From assembly GCF_001665685.1 (NCBI RefSeq), contig NZ_LZTB01000123.1, positions 1-34,190 of the forward strand: DNA of 34,190 nt, in the 5' to 3' direction. Each line of letters starts with the position of its first letter. The stretch's first letter is position 1. The translations under genes were made by a program, and so were the position numbers. The notes beneath the pieces are model-generated. The model was not told the origin of the DNA. It ran no database searches and worked only from the letters and a program-made list of their open reading frames with translations. Source of the stretch: Mycobacterium sp. 852013-50091_SCH5140682. GTDB lineage: Bacteria; Actinomycetota; Actinomycetes; Mycobacteriales; Mycobacteriaceae. Below, one piece after another: positions 24,984 to 32,688 of the stretch.

Positions 24984-26918
24984 ATGGAGATGTTCACCCC
25001 GTCACTCGACTGGGGCACCGAGTTGGGCACGTCGCTGAAGTGGGTCGCGACGGTGTGGCTATACACGGCGGTCCCCACTCTGATCGTGCTGACGCTGGTC
25101 GGGCGGTTCACGACCTGGGGCCGGCAGTGGTGGCGGATCACCGGCGATTACTTCAGGGGCGCCGACAGCGTCAAGGTGTGGATCTGGTTGTCGGTGCTGT
25201 TGCTGTCGGTGATCGGTGGGGTCCGGATCGACGTGCTGATGAGCTATTACGGCAACGATCTGATGTCGTCGGCACAGACCGCGTTCGAGGGGATCGGCGC
25301 GGGCAATCAGGCAGTCAAGGAATCCGGCATCCACGGCTTCTGGTGGGCACTGATCCACTTCGCCATCCTGGCCACCATCCACGTGGTGCGCATCATGCTG
25401 GACCTGTTCCTGATGCAGCGCTTCACCCTGAGGTGGCGTGCCTGGCTGACCGATCGGCTCACGGGCGATTGGCTCAAGGGCAGGGCGTACTACCGCGGGC
25501 GGTTCATCGACGACGGCATCGACAACCCCGACCAGCGCATCCAGTCCGACATCGACATCTTCACCAACGGCACCGGCCCGCTGCCCAGCAATCCCAACAC
25601 ATTCACCAAGAGCACGCTGCTGTTCGGCGCCATCGACGCCATCGTGAGCGTCGGTTCCTTCGCGGTGATCCTGTGGAACCTCTCGGGCAACCTCACCCTG
25701 CTCGGGGTCACGCTGCCCAGGGCGATGTTCTGGATCGCGTTCGCCTACGTGCTGGTGGCCAGCATCGTGGCGTTCTGGGTCGGCCATCCGCTGACCCGCC
25801 TGACCTTCAACAACGAGCGGTACAACGCCGCATTCCGGTATGCGTTGGTGCGCTTGCGCGACGCCTCGGAGGCTGTCGCCTTCTACCGCGGCGAGCTGGC
25901 CGAACGGCTTCAGCTGCGGCAGCGGTTCGAACCGGTCGTCAGCAACTACAAGCGATTCATCAACCGTTCGGTGAAGTTCTACGGCTGGAATCTCACGGTC
26001 AGCCAGATCATCAACCCACTGCCGTGGATCATCCAGGGACCGCGCATGTTCGCCGGTGAGATCAAGTTCGGCGACATCTCGCAGACGTCGTCCGCCTTCG
26101 GCAGCATCCAGGACGGTCTGTCGTTCTTCCGCAACAACTACGACGGCTTCGCGGGCTGGCGCGCATCCATCATGCGTCTGCACGGCCTGGTGGTCGCCAA
26201 CGAGGAAAGCCGCGCCCTTCCGGAGCTGACCGTCGAGGTGGGCGACGACTGCCTGGTCGAACTCGAGGACGTCTGCATCAACACGCCCAGCGGCGAGAAG
26301 CTGATCGAGGACCTCGACCTGCAGCTGAACACCGGCGACACCCTGATCGTCACGGGCCGCTCCGGCGCGGGCAAGACCACCCTGCTGCGTTCCCTGGCCC
26401 AGCTGTGGCCATACGCCACCGGCACGTTCCGCTGCCCGCAGGGCGTCGAGGAGACGATGTTCCTCTCCCAGATGCCCTACGTCCCGCTCGGCGATCTGCG
26501 CGCTGTCGTGTCCTACCCGAAGAAGCCGGGCGAAATTCCCGACGAAACCCTGTTCTGGGCCTTCGAGCAGGTCGCTCTGCCGCAGTGCAGCCAGCGCCTG
26601 TCCGAGGTGGCCGACTGGGCCAAAGTCCTGTCCCCGGGCGAGCAGCAGCGCATCGCGTTCGCCCGCGTGCTGCTGACCAACCCCAAGGCGGTCTTCATGG
26701 ACGAGTCCACCTCGGCGCTCGACGAGGGCCTCGAATACATGCTGTACGCCCTGGTGCGCAAACATCTCCCGGACACCATCCTGGTCAGCGTCACGCACCG
26801 CAGAACAGTCGGCCAGCATCACGAGCAGCACCTCGAGCTGCTCGGCGAAGGTCGTTGGCGGCTCAGCGAAGTCGATGAGGACTGCAACCGCAAACCCGCG
26901 TTGGTCGATCAGCAGTAG
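24984..26918 (+). CDS. BacA/SbmA-family ABC transporter, membrane-ATPase fusion (Rv1819c-like, copy 1)
   Basis: A 644-residue half-transporter with fused ATPase. The membrane part (about 1-400) has an SbmA/BacA-type domain with segments near 20-40, 64-80, 120-145, 213-233 and 245-267, plus YYRGRFIDDGIDNPDQRIQSD. The nucleotide-binding domain (about 420-640) has Walker A GRSGAGKT (458-465), signature LSPGEQQ (549-555) and Walker B AVFMDE (569-574). The M. tuberculosis homologue Rv1819c is known to import vitamin B12 and other hydrophilic compounds such as bleomycin and antimicrobial peptides. It starts at ATG 24984; another ATG follows two codons later. A paralogue follows after 24 bases. Confidence 0.9.
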   Translation: MEMFTPSLDWGTELGTSLKWVATVWLYTAVPTLIVLTLVGRFTTWGRQWWRITGDYFRGADSVKVWIWLSVLLLSVIGGVRIDVLMSYYGNDLMSSAQTAFEGIGAGNQAVKESGIHGFWWALIHFAILATIHVVRIMLDLFLMQRFTLRWRAWLTDRLTGDWLKGRAYYRGRFIDDGIDNPDQRIQSDIDIFTNGTGPLPSNPNTFTKSTLLFGAIDAIVSVGSFAVILWNLSGNLTLLGVTLPRAMFWIAFAYVLVASIVAFWVGHPLTRLTFNNERYNAAFRYALVRLRDASEAVAFYRGELAERLQLRQRFEPVVSNYKRFINRSVKFYGWNLTVSQIINPLPWIIQGPRMFAGEIKFGDISQTSSAFGSIQDGLSFFRNNYDGFAGWRASIMRLHGLVVANEESRALPELTVEVGDDCLVELEDVCINTPSGEKLIEDLDLQLNTGDTLIVTGRSGAGKTTLLRSLAQLWPYATGTFRCPQGVEETMFLSQMPYVPLGDLRAVVSYPKKPGEIPDETLFWAFEQVALPQCSQRLSEVADWAKVLSPGEQQRIAFARVLLTNPKAVFMDESTSALDEGLEYMLYALVRKHLPDTILVSVTHRRTVGQHHEQHLELLGEGRWRLSEVDEDCNRKPALVDQQ

Positions 26919-26930
26919 CCCTGTCGCCGG

Positions 26931-26936
26931 TAGGTT
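26931..26936 (+). promoter_or_regulatory. candidate leaderless promoter of the second ABC transporter
   Basis: TAGGTT fits TANNNT and is followed by exactly six bases (CCCGGC) and the ATG at 26943, the same spacing as at the first copy. It lies in the 24-base gap after the first ABC gene, so the second copy probably has its own transcription start. Confidence 0.55.
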
Positions 26937-26942
26937 CCCGGC

Positions 26943-28856
26943 ATGGAGATGTTCACCCCGACGCTGAACTGGGGCAACGAGATCCTCGCGTCGTTGCTGT
27001 GGGTGGCCAAGGCGTGGGCGATCAGCGCGGTGGTGATGCTGGCGGTGCTGGCCGCGTTGGCGCGCATCACCACGTGGGGCCGCCAGTTCTGGCGAATCAC
27101 CGGCGGGTATTTCACAGGGCGCCAGAGCATCGCGGTCTGGGCCCTGCTGGCGGTGCTGCTGCTGTCGGTGCTGGTCTCGGTGCGGATGGACGTGTTGTTC
27201 AGCTATTACGCCAACGACCAGTCCTCGGCTCTGCAGGTCGCATTCGAAGGTGCGGGGGCCGGTGACGAGGCGGTCCGCAATTCCGGGATCGCCGGGTTCT
27301 GGCGCTCGATCGTCATCTTCGCGCTGTTGGTGGCCGCCGACATCACCCGCACGTTGCTCGACCTGTATCTCATGCAGCACTTCATCATTCGGTGGCGGGT
27401 GTGGCTCACCGACCACCTCACCGGCGACTGGTTCGGCGACCGCGCCTACTACCGCGCCCGGTTCCTGCCTGCGTTCGGCGGCGAGCCCGTCGACAATCCG
27501 GATCAGCGCATCCAGCAGGACATCGACGTGGTCACCACGGGAACCGGCCCCGAGACCAACACGCCGACCGTGGGCACCGCGCAGACCCTGGTGTTCGGTT
27601 CCGTGAACTCGATCGTCTCGGTCGTCGCGTTCACTCCGATCCTGTGGAATCTCGCCGGCCCGCTGACGATTTTCGGTGTCACGGTTCCCAAAGCGCTGTT
27701 CTGGATCGCGCTGTTGTGGGTGGCGGTGACGACCGTGGTGGCGTTCTGGATCGGCCGTCCCATCATCAAGCTCACCTTCCGCAACGAACTCACCAACGCC
27801 GCGTTCCGCTACGCGCTGGTGCGCATCCGCGACGCCGCCGAATCGGTGAGCTTCTACCGCGGCGAAAGCACCGAACGCGGCACGCTGGCACTGCGTTTCG
27901 CCCGGATCATCGCCAACTACCGCAGGTTGGTGCGCCGCGGGGTGGCTTTCCTCGGCTGGAACCGGTCGATCAGCCAGATCATCTCCCCGCTGCCGTTGAT
28001 GGTGCAGGCGCCGCGATTGTTCGCCGGTGAGCTGAAACTGGGCGATGTCATGCAGTCGGCGGGCGCGTTCGGGTCGGTGCAGAGCTCGCTGAGTTTCTTC
28101 CGCGCGGTGTACGACGCGTTCGCCGCCTACCGCGCCGCGATCATCCGGCTCGACGGGCTGGTCACGGCGAACGAACAGGCAAGGGCGCTACCGAGATTGG
28201 CGGGTGGACCGGCCGTGGACGACGACCTTGCCGTCGACGCCGTCGAGGTGCGCTCGCCGACGGGCCAGCTGCTGCTAGAGCGCCTCGATCTGCGGCTGAG
28301 CAGCGGTGAGGCGTTGCTGATCACCGGCCCGTCGGGGACCGGTAAGACCACGCTGTTGCGCAGCCTCGCACAGCTGTGGCCGTTCGGCTCAGGCACGGTC
28401 CGGTTTCCCGACGACGGCGACGTGATGTTCGTCTCCCAGTTGCCGTACGCCCCGCTCGGGGACCTGCGTTCGGTGGTCAGCTACCCGTCGGCGTCGGGCA
28501 CCTTCGGCGACGACGCCATCGCGGCTGCGCTGACCACGGTCTCGTTGGGGCACTTGACATCCCGACTGGACGAGGAGTCCGACTGGGCGAAGGTGCTCTC
28601 CCCCGGCGAACAGCAGCGCATCGCGTTCGCCCGGGTCTTGCTGGCCGAGCCGGACGCGGTGTTCCTCGACGAATCGACCTCGGCGCTCGATGCCGGTCAG
28701 GAGTTCGCGATGTACACCGCGCTGCGCACCCGGCTACCCGACACGATCGTGGTCAGTGTGAGCCACCGCGACACGGTCGAACAGCATCACGACCGGCGCC
28801 TGGAACTGCTGGGCGCCGGCCGTTGGCAGCTCACCGAGCTGCGCACCCCCGCTTGA
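26943..28856 (+). CDS. BacA/SbmA-family ABC transporter, membrane-ATPase fusion (Rv1819c-like, copy 2)
   Basis: A 637-residue tandem paralogue of the preceding protein. Both open MEMFTP(S/T)L(D/N)WG, and similarity runs through the membrane domain (FLPAFGGEPVDNPDQRIQQD) and the ATPase, with Walker A GPSGTGKT, signature LSPGEQQRIAFARVLL, Walker B AVFLDESTSALD and the SVSHRDTV switch His. The proteins differ clearly in the substrate-facing half, so the copies are old and probably specialised. Function as for copy 1: uptake or release of a hydrophilic solute such as cobalamin or a peptide; the substrate is unknown. The stop TGA at 28854-28856 directly abuts the stop of the convergent flavoprotein gene. 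Confidence 0.9.
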   Translation: MEMFTPTLNWGNEILASLLWVAKAWAISAVVMLAVLAALARITTWGRQFWRITGGYFTGRQSIAVWALLAVLLLSVLVSVRMDVLFSYYANDQSSALQVAFEGAGAGDEAVRNSGIAGFWRSIVIFALLVAADITRTLLDLYLMQHFIIRWRVWLTDHLTGDWFGDRAYYRARFLPAFGGEPVDNPDQRIQQDIDVVTTGTGPETNTPTVGTAQTLVFGSVNSIVSVVAFTPILWNLAGPLTIFGVTVPKALFWIALLWVAVTTVVAFWIGRPIIKLTFRNELTNAAFRYALVRIRDAAESVSFYRGESTERGTLALRFARIIANYRRLVRRGVAFLGWNRSISQIISPLPLMVQAPRLFAGELKLGDVMQSAGAFGSVQSSLSFFRAVYDAFAAYRAAIIRLDGLVTANEQARALPRLAGGPAVDDDLAVDAVEVRSPTGQLLLERLDLRLSSGEALLITGPSGTGKTTLLRSLAQLWPFGSGTVRFPDDGDVMFVSQLPYAPLGDLRSVVSYPSASGTFGDDAIAAALTTVSLGHLTSRLDEESDWAKVLSPGEQQRIAFARVLLAEPDAVFLDESTSALDAGQEFAMYTALRTRLPDTIVVSVSHRDTVEQHHDRRLELLGAGRWQLTELRTPA

Positions 28857-30335
28857 TCAGCGGGCCGCCGCGTGCGCACCGGCCCGGCGGCCGAAGAACG
28901 AACCCTCCCCCAACTGGGTGCCGCTGGCGTAGCCCTTGCCGTCGTGGGCGATGTTGCACGCGCAGGCGCCCGCGGCGTACAGCCCGGCGACGGGGCTGCC
29001 GTCCTCACGCAACACCTCGCCGTCGATGGAGACCGAGAGTCCACCCATCGTGAAGCCCGAGTACATCGCGCGGCCCAACGACAGATCGAATACCGCCCAG
29101 GGCGCTTTGTCCTGCACCGCAACATATTCCGGCTGCTTGTGGAAGTCGGGGTCCTCACCGTTGGCGGCGTTGGCGTTGTAGCGCTGCAGCGTGGCGGTGA
29201 GCTTGTCCTCGGGCAGGCCGAGGGCGGCGGCCATCTCTCCGATGGTCTCGTAGCCGTCGATGAACTTGATCAGCGGCAGCCCGGGCATCTCCATGTGCGC
29301 CTCGTCGACGATGAGATACGCCACCTGATCGGGTTGTTCGAGCACGAACGCCGAGGTCCTGGAGTGGTAGGAGTCTTCGGCCACGAACCGCTCGCCCTGG
29401 TTGTTGACGATGATGCCGGTGAGCAGAATCTCGGGCGGATACGCCGCGGCGGTGATGAACAGCTGGTCCATGTTGAGCGCCACACCGCCCGCGGACACGC
29501 CCATCCGGATACCCAGCCCGTCGTCGTTGGGGTTGCCGAGAATGTAGGGCGCCACCAGCCCGTGATGCTTGGTACGGCGCGGCTGGCCAAGGGCGGGCGT
29601 GTGCTCGGCGACCATCTCGGGGTTCATCGCGAATCCACCGGCGGCGATGATCACCGACTTCGCCTTGACCACACCGGTTTCGGCGAAGTGCTTCCACTTG
29701 ACGCCGACGACGGTGCCGTCGTCGGCGACGACGAGGTTGGTGGCGCCGGTCTCGTAGCGGATCTCGACCCCGAGTTGCTCGGCGCGCTTGAGCAGCAGCT
29801 CGATGACCATGGCGGCGCCACCGACCTCGCCGGGAACGGGCACCGAGTGACCGCGCGGGGCGGGCTTGGCCTGCTCGATGAACGGCCATACCTTCTCGTT
29901 GCCGGTGTAGGAAAGGCCCTCGGTGCCGGGTGGCACCACGATCTTGCCGGGATAGAAGCTGCGTTCGAACTGAAAACCCAGCCCCTCAAGCCAATTGAAG
30001 TGCTCGACGCTGCCGTCGCAGTACGCCCGAATCTTCTCCAGATCCGGCTGTTCGGACACCGCGACGAGATACTTGTACATTTCCTCGGCGCTGTCGGAAT
30101 GCCCGGTGGCCTCCTGCACGGCCGTGCCACCGCCGAGGTAGAAGTGCCCACCGGCCATCGAGGTGGTGCCACCGGCGCCGCCGGCCTTCTCCAGCACCAA
30201 CACCCGGGCTCCCGCGGCGGCGGCGCTGACCGCGGCGCAGCCGCCCGCGATGCCGAATCCGATCACCACGACGTCGACGTCGTCGGCGGCTGACGTGACC
30301 TCCGCGGCGTCGAGGACGTCGGGAATCTGGGTCAT
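28857..30335 (-). CDS. FAD-dependent oxidoreductase, ketosteroid dehydrogenase/fumarate reductase type (Rv1817-like)
   Basis: A 492-residue FAD_binding_2-family flavoprotein, the class of 3-ketosteroid dehydrogenases and soluble fumarate reductases. The N-terminal FAD site is VVVIGFGIAGGCAAV (GxGxxG at 26-31) ending in VLVLEKAGGAGGTTSMAGG (E49); the C-terminal FAD segment is AGLYAAGACACNIAHDGKGYASGTQLGEG. It is predicted to oxidise or reduce a C=C bond next to a carbonyl; the substrate is not readable. The start at 30335 overlaps the upstream VOC gene as ATGA, so they form one operon. A KstR-type operator just upstream of that operon points to steroid or cholesterol-related metabolism. Confidence 0.88.
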   Translation of the reverse strand: MTQIPDVLDAAEVTSAADDVDVVVIGFGIAGGCAAVSAAAAGARVLVLEKAGGAGGTTSMAGGHFYLGGGTAVQEATGHSDSAEEMYKYLVAVSEQPDLEKIRAYCDGSVEHFNWLEGLGFQFERSFYPGKIVVPPGTEGLSYTGNEKVWPFIEQAKPAPRGHSVPVPGEVGGAAMVIELLLKRAEQLGVEIRYETGATNLVVADDGTVVGVKWKHFAETGVVKAKSVIIAAGGFAMNPEMVAEHTPALGQPRRTKHHGLVAPYILGNPNDDGLGIRMGVSAGGVALNMDQLFITAAAYPPEILLTGIIVNNQGERFVAEDSYHSRTSAFVLEQPDQVAYLIVDEAHMEMPGLPLIKFIDGYETIGEMAAALGLPEDKLTATLQRYNANAANGEDPDFHKQPEYVAVQDKAPWAVFDLSLGRAMYSGFTMGGLSVSIDGEVLREDGSPVAGLYAAGACACNIAHDGKGYASGTQLGEGSFFGRRAGAHAAAR

Positions 30336-30820
30336 TGCTGCTCCTTCTTCACATTATCGAAGAACGCCCGGATCTCGGGCGGGATGTAGGCGATTTCCAG
30401 GTAGGGCACGCCGGGGGCGGTGAGGTAGGCGAAGCGCATGCCGCCGGGCATGATGCCGGCGCACACGGCGGGGGTGCCGTCGCGCTCGGCGGCACGCAGC
30501 CGGGCGTCGAACGATTCGGTGTCGGGTTCCTCGACGCACACGTGATGCAGGCCCGGCCCGTGGGCGTCGAGGAACTCGGTATAGATGCTGTCGCCGCGGA
30601 CGGGCGCGATGAGCTCCAGTTGTGTGTCGCCGGCGTAGCTGAGGGAGATGTCCGCGACGAAATCGGCAGGCCGTCCCCGGTAGGTGCAGGTGTCGGGCGC
30701 GAAGTGCACGGCGGGCATGCGAATCCACCGGCGCGCGCCGAGCATCGTGGTCAGTGCCGCCTCGGTGGCGTCCAGGTCGGTGGCGACCCATGCGATCTGG
30801 ACAGGTGTCTGATTGAGCAT
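30332..30820 (-). CDS. VOC/glyoxalase-family protein
   Basis: A 162-residue protein with the beta-alpha-beta-beta-beta pattern of the vicinal oxygen chelate superfamily in two halves: VQIAWVATDLDATEAAL at the start, TQLELIAPV with a likely metal-binding Glu, then GPGLHHVCVEEPD and PYLEIAYIPPEIRAFF. Methylmalonyl-CoA epimerases, glyoxalases and extradiol dioxygenase-like enzymes share this fold; the exact reaction is not clear. The chosen start is ATG 30820; the frame runs further upstream without support. The stop overlaps the flavoprotein start by four bases. A TATCCT -10 candidate (30835-30830) and the KstR-like palindrome lie directly upstream. Confidence 0.85.
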   Translation of the reverse strand: MLNQTPVQIAWVATDLDATEAALTTMLGARRWIRMPAVHFAPDTCTYRGRPADFVADISLSYAGDTQLELIAPVRGDSIYTEFLDAHGPGLHHVCVEEPDTESFDARLRAAERDGTPAVCAGIMPGGMRFAYLTAPGVPYLEIAYIPPEIRAFFDNVKKEQQ

Positions 30821-30855
30821 GCTGCTCAGAGGATAGCGCCGCGCGGACGGCAGGG

Positions 30856-30871
30856 CTAGAACGTGTTCTAG
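30856..30871. promoter_or_regulatory. KstR-type operator
   Basis: CTAGAACGTGTTCTAG is a 16-bp inverted repeat with perfect 7-bp arms around GT. It contains TAGAACGTGTTCTA, matching the KstR motif TnnAACnnGTTnnA of the mycobacterial cholesterol regulon. It lies 36 bases upstream of the VOC start and includes the TAG stop codon of the SRPBCC gene. With TATCCT at 30835-30830 as -10, the operator would cover about -33 to -48, where a bound TetR-family repressor could block the promoter. Confidence 0.75.
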
Positions 30872-31506
30872 TTTGTGGATTCGCCGAGGAAGAAACCGCG
30901 GCAACGGTCGGCCGCCGCGCGCGCCCACTGCGGATCAAGCCCGCCGTCGACCGCGGCCTGATGCCAACCTTCGGCGGCCTCGGCGACGAACGTCCTGCCA
31001 TCGGCACCCCTGGACCAAACTTCGAAGTCGGCGGGGTTCACCGCAGCACCGGTGCCCAGATGGATCGCCAGGCCACACAAGCCGAGCTCCCAGCCGATGC
31101 CGACCGCGCCCGGACCGTGCTGCTGCCAGATCGGATCCTCAGCGCGGGCGATGTGCGCGAGCTCGAAGCGCGACCCGTCTTCGCCGTCGTCGAACACCCG
31201 GACCTCGATCCAACTGACGGCACCGTCGAACTCCCAGGTCGCGGTGAACTCCCGCGGCGGATCGCAGCTCAGCACCGTGCCACCTGCGTTGCCCTCCAAC
31301 TGGTATCGGCCACCCACCTCAAGCTCCCCGGTGACAGGCACCAACCAGCGCGGGATGCGCTCGGCATTGGTCAGCGCATCCCAGAGGTCGGCGACATCGG
31401 TCGGATAGGCCTGACCGATCGTGACGACGTGCGCCTCGCCGGCCTCAAGTACCCGGTCGCCGACTCGACGACACGTCCGGTTGACCTGATGGGTGACGTC
31501 AATCAT
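30868..31506 (-). CDS. SRPBCC/AHSA1-family protein
   Basis: A 212-residue protein with an activator-of-Hsp90-like START fold (SRPBCC): IGQAYPTDVADLWDALTNAERIPRWLVPVTGELEVGGRYQLEGN, GGTVLSCDPPREFTATWEF and a C-terminal helix (about 130-210) with IGWELGLCGLAIHLG. Such proteins bind hydrophobic ligands and often sit next to an ArsR regulator, as here. It starts at ATG 31506 and overlaps the ArsR stop by 8 bases, so the pair is cotranslated. The stop TAG lies inside the KstR-type operator of the next operon. Its ligand and role are unknown; it may be an antitoxin-like or ligand-binding partner of ArsR control. Confidence 0.85.
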   Translation of the reverse strand: MIDVTHQVNRTCRRVGDRVLEAGEAHVVTIGQAYPTDVADLWDALTNAERIPRWLVPVTGELEVGGRYQLEGNAGGTVLSCDPPREFTATWEFDGAVSWIEVRVFDDGEDGSRFELAHIARAEDPIWQQHGPGAVGIGWELGLCGLAIHLGTGAAVNPADFEVWSRGADGRTFVAEAAEGWHQAAVDGGLDPQWARAAADRCRGFFLGESTN

Positions 31507-31846
31507 GTTGCATCCCTTCGTTTCTGCGCTGACGTTTGCCGCGCGCGATCTCAGTGGCCAGGGCGTCCAGGTGCGGGGTCCAGAACCTGCGGAAGGATTC
31601 GAGCCACTGGTCGATGTCACGCAGCGGGGCGCTGTCGACCGAGTACAGCCGACGTTGTCCATCGGGGCGAACCAGTGCAAAACCGTTGTCGCGTAGCACT
31701 TTCAGGTGTTGGGACACGGCGGGCTGGGTGATCGCGAACTCCGCCTGGATGGTGGCGCCGATCGCACCGGCCGTCAGTTCGCCGTCGGCGAGCAGTTCGA
31801 GTATCCGCCGCCGCACCGGGTCTCCCAGGACGTCAAAGGCGTGCAC
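31499..31846 (-). CDS. ArsR-family transcriptional regulator
   Basis: A 115-residue winged-helix ArsR protein: FDVLGDPVRRRILELLADGELTAGAI, then the recognition segment FAITQPAVSQHLKVLRDNGFALVRPDGQRRLYSV, and a C-terminal amphipathic tail. No metal-binding cysteine motif is visible, so it is of the non-metal type usually paired with SRPBCC proteins. The start is GTG 31846: TATATT (31858-31853) lies exactly seven bases upstream, giving a leaderless transcript. The longer frame to 31882 begins inside the promoter. A perfect 12-bp palindrome sits just upstream and is the likely autoregulatory operator. Confidence 0.88.
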   Translation of the reverse strand: MHAFDVLGDPVRRRILELLADGELTAGAIGATIQAEFAITQPAVSQHLKVLRDNGFALVRPDGQRRLYSVDSAPLRDIDQWLESFRRFWTPHLDALATEIARGKRQRRNEGMQHD

Positions 31847-31852
31847 ACCCCC

Positions 31853-31879
31853 AATATAAAAGGTGCTACTTATATAAGT
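31853..31879 (-). promoter_or_regulatory. ArsR promoter and palindromic operator
   Basis: The -10 element TATATT (31858-31853) sits seven bases before the GTG start, so the mRNA is probably leaderless. ACTTATATAAGT at 31868-31879 is a perfect 12-bp palindrome covering about -16 to -27, where a bound ArsR would block RNA polymerase. This stretch is strikingly A+T-rich for the window. Confidence 0.65.
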
Positions 31880-31892
31880 CAATACTGCTATA

Positions 31893-32579
31893 TCAGGCCG
31901 CCAACATCTCGACCAGCAATCCGATCTGGACCTCGAACGCCAGGCCCGGGTCTGTCAGCGTGTCGGCGCCGTATTGGCCGAACACCTCCAGGCTCACCGC
32001 ACCGACCAGCGCTGCCCACAGCAGGAAGCACTTCGCCAGAATGCCGTCGCTGCCGGGAAAGTCGAATTCGGCGCGCAGGCGGTCGAAATCGGCCGAGAGC
32101 GGCTGCCCCACAGCCATACCCGAGTCCCTCAACTCCCCCGCGACCGTCGCGGCGGCCACCACCGAGAAGAGCGCGCCGACGACGCGAGTCCCCGGCCCGA
32201 CGGTACGTTCGGCGGGCGCGTGATAGCCGGGCACCGGGCTGCCGTACAGCAGCGCCCAGCGCGCAGGCTGTTCGACCGCCCACCGGCGCACGGCCCGAGC
32301 CATCGCGACAATCCTTGCCCGCCAATCTGATTCGGCGGGCACATCGGCGGCCGCCAGGTCCACGGCGTCGGCCAGTTCGCTGTACGCATCGACTACCAGC
32401 AACGTGAGCAGGTCATCGCGGTTGGCGACGTACCGGTAGACCGCCGAGGACACCATGCCGAGTTCGCGGGCGATCGCTCGCAGCGACAGCCCGGCGGCAC
32501 CCTCGGTGAGCAGATGCCTGCGGCCGATTTCGATGATCGCGGCCTCGATGCGCTCGCGGCCTTCTTGACGCTTACCCAC
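31893..32579 (-). CDS. TetR-family regulator (Rv1816-like)
   Basis: A 228-residue TetR protein. The N-terminal helix-turn-helix has GAAGLSLRAIARELGMVSSAVYRYVANRDDLLTLLVVDAY, and the C-terminal ligand-binding domain includes WALLYGSPVPGYHAPAERT and FLLWAALVGAVSLEVFGQYG. It closely resembles the mycobacterial Rv1816 protein, whose ligand I do not know. The start is uncertain: GTG 32579 is chosen, while an in-frame TTG at 32597 would add six residues; neither has a clear ribosome-binding site. It is divergent from the deazaflavin-type reductase gene, whose promoter region carries a perfect palindrome that is its likely target. Confidence 0.9.
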   Translation of the reverse strand: MGKRQEGRERIEAAIIEIGRRHLLTEGAAGLSLRAIARELGMVSSAVYRYVANRDDLLTLLVVDAYSELADAVDLAAADVPAESDWRARIVAMARAVRRWAVEQPARWALLYGSPVPGYHAPAERTVGPGTRVVGALFSVVAAATVAGELRDSGMAVGQPLSADFDRLRAEFDFPGSDGILAKCFLLWAALVGAVSLEVFGQYGADTLTDPGLAFEVQIGLLVEMLAA

Positions 32580-32647
32580 GAGAGCAGTCTGACACAACCG
32601 AGATCAGTGCTCTTGAATTTTCGTCGCGACCGTGTCACGCTATTAAT

Positions 32648-32664
32648 CGAGAGCGCCGCTCTCG
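32648..32664. promoter_or_regulatory. 17-bp palindrome between the TetR and reductase genes
   Basis: CGAGAGCG, a central C, CGCTCTCG: two perfect 8-bp arms, 25 bases before the reductase ATG. A further half-site CGAGAGC lies at 32579-32585, over the TetR start codon. Placement and symmetry fit a TetR operator controlling both genes. Confidence 0.6.
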
Positions 32665-32688
32665 TTTCGATTCCACAGGAGGCTCACG

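Noticed and set aside
25059..27416. 785-residue open frame antisense to both ABC genes
   Set aside because: Spans two genes and their promoter, Gln/His/Arg/Asp-rich; shadow of the paralogues.
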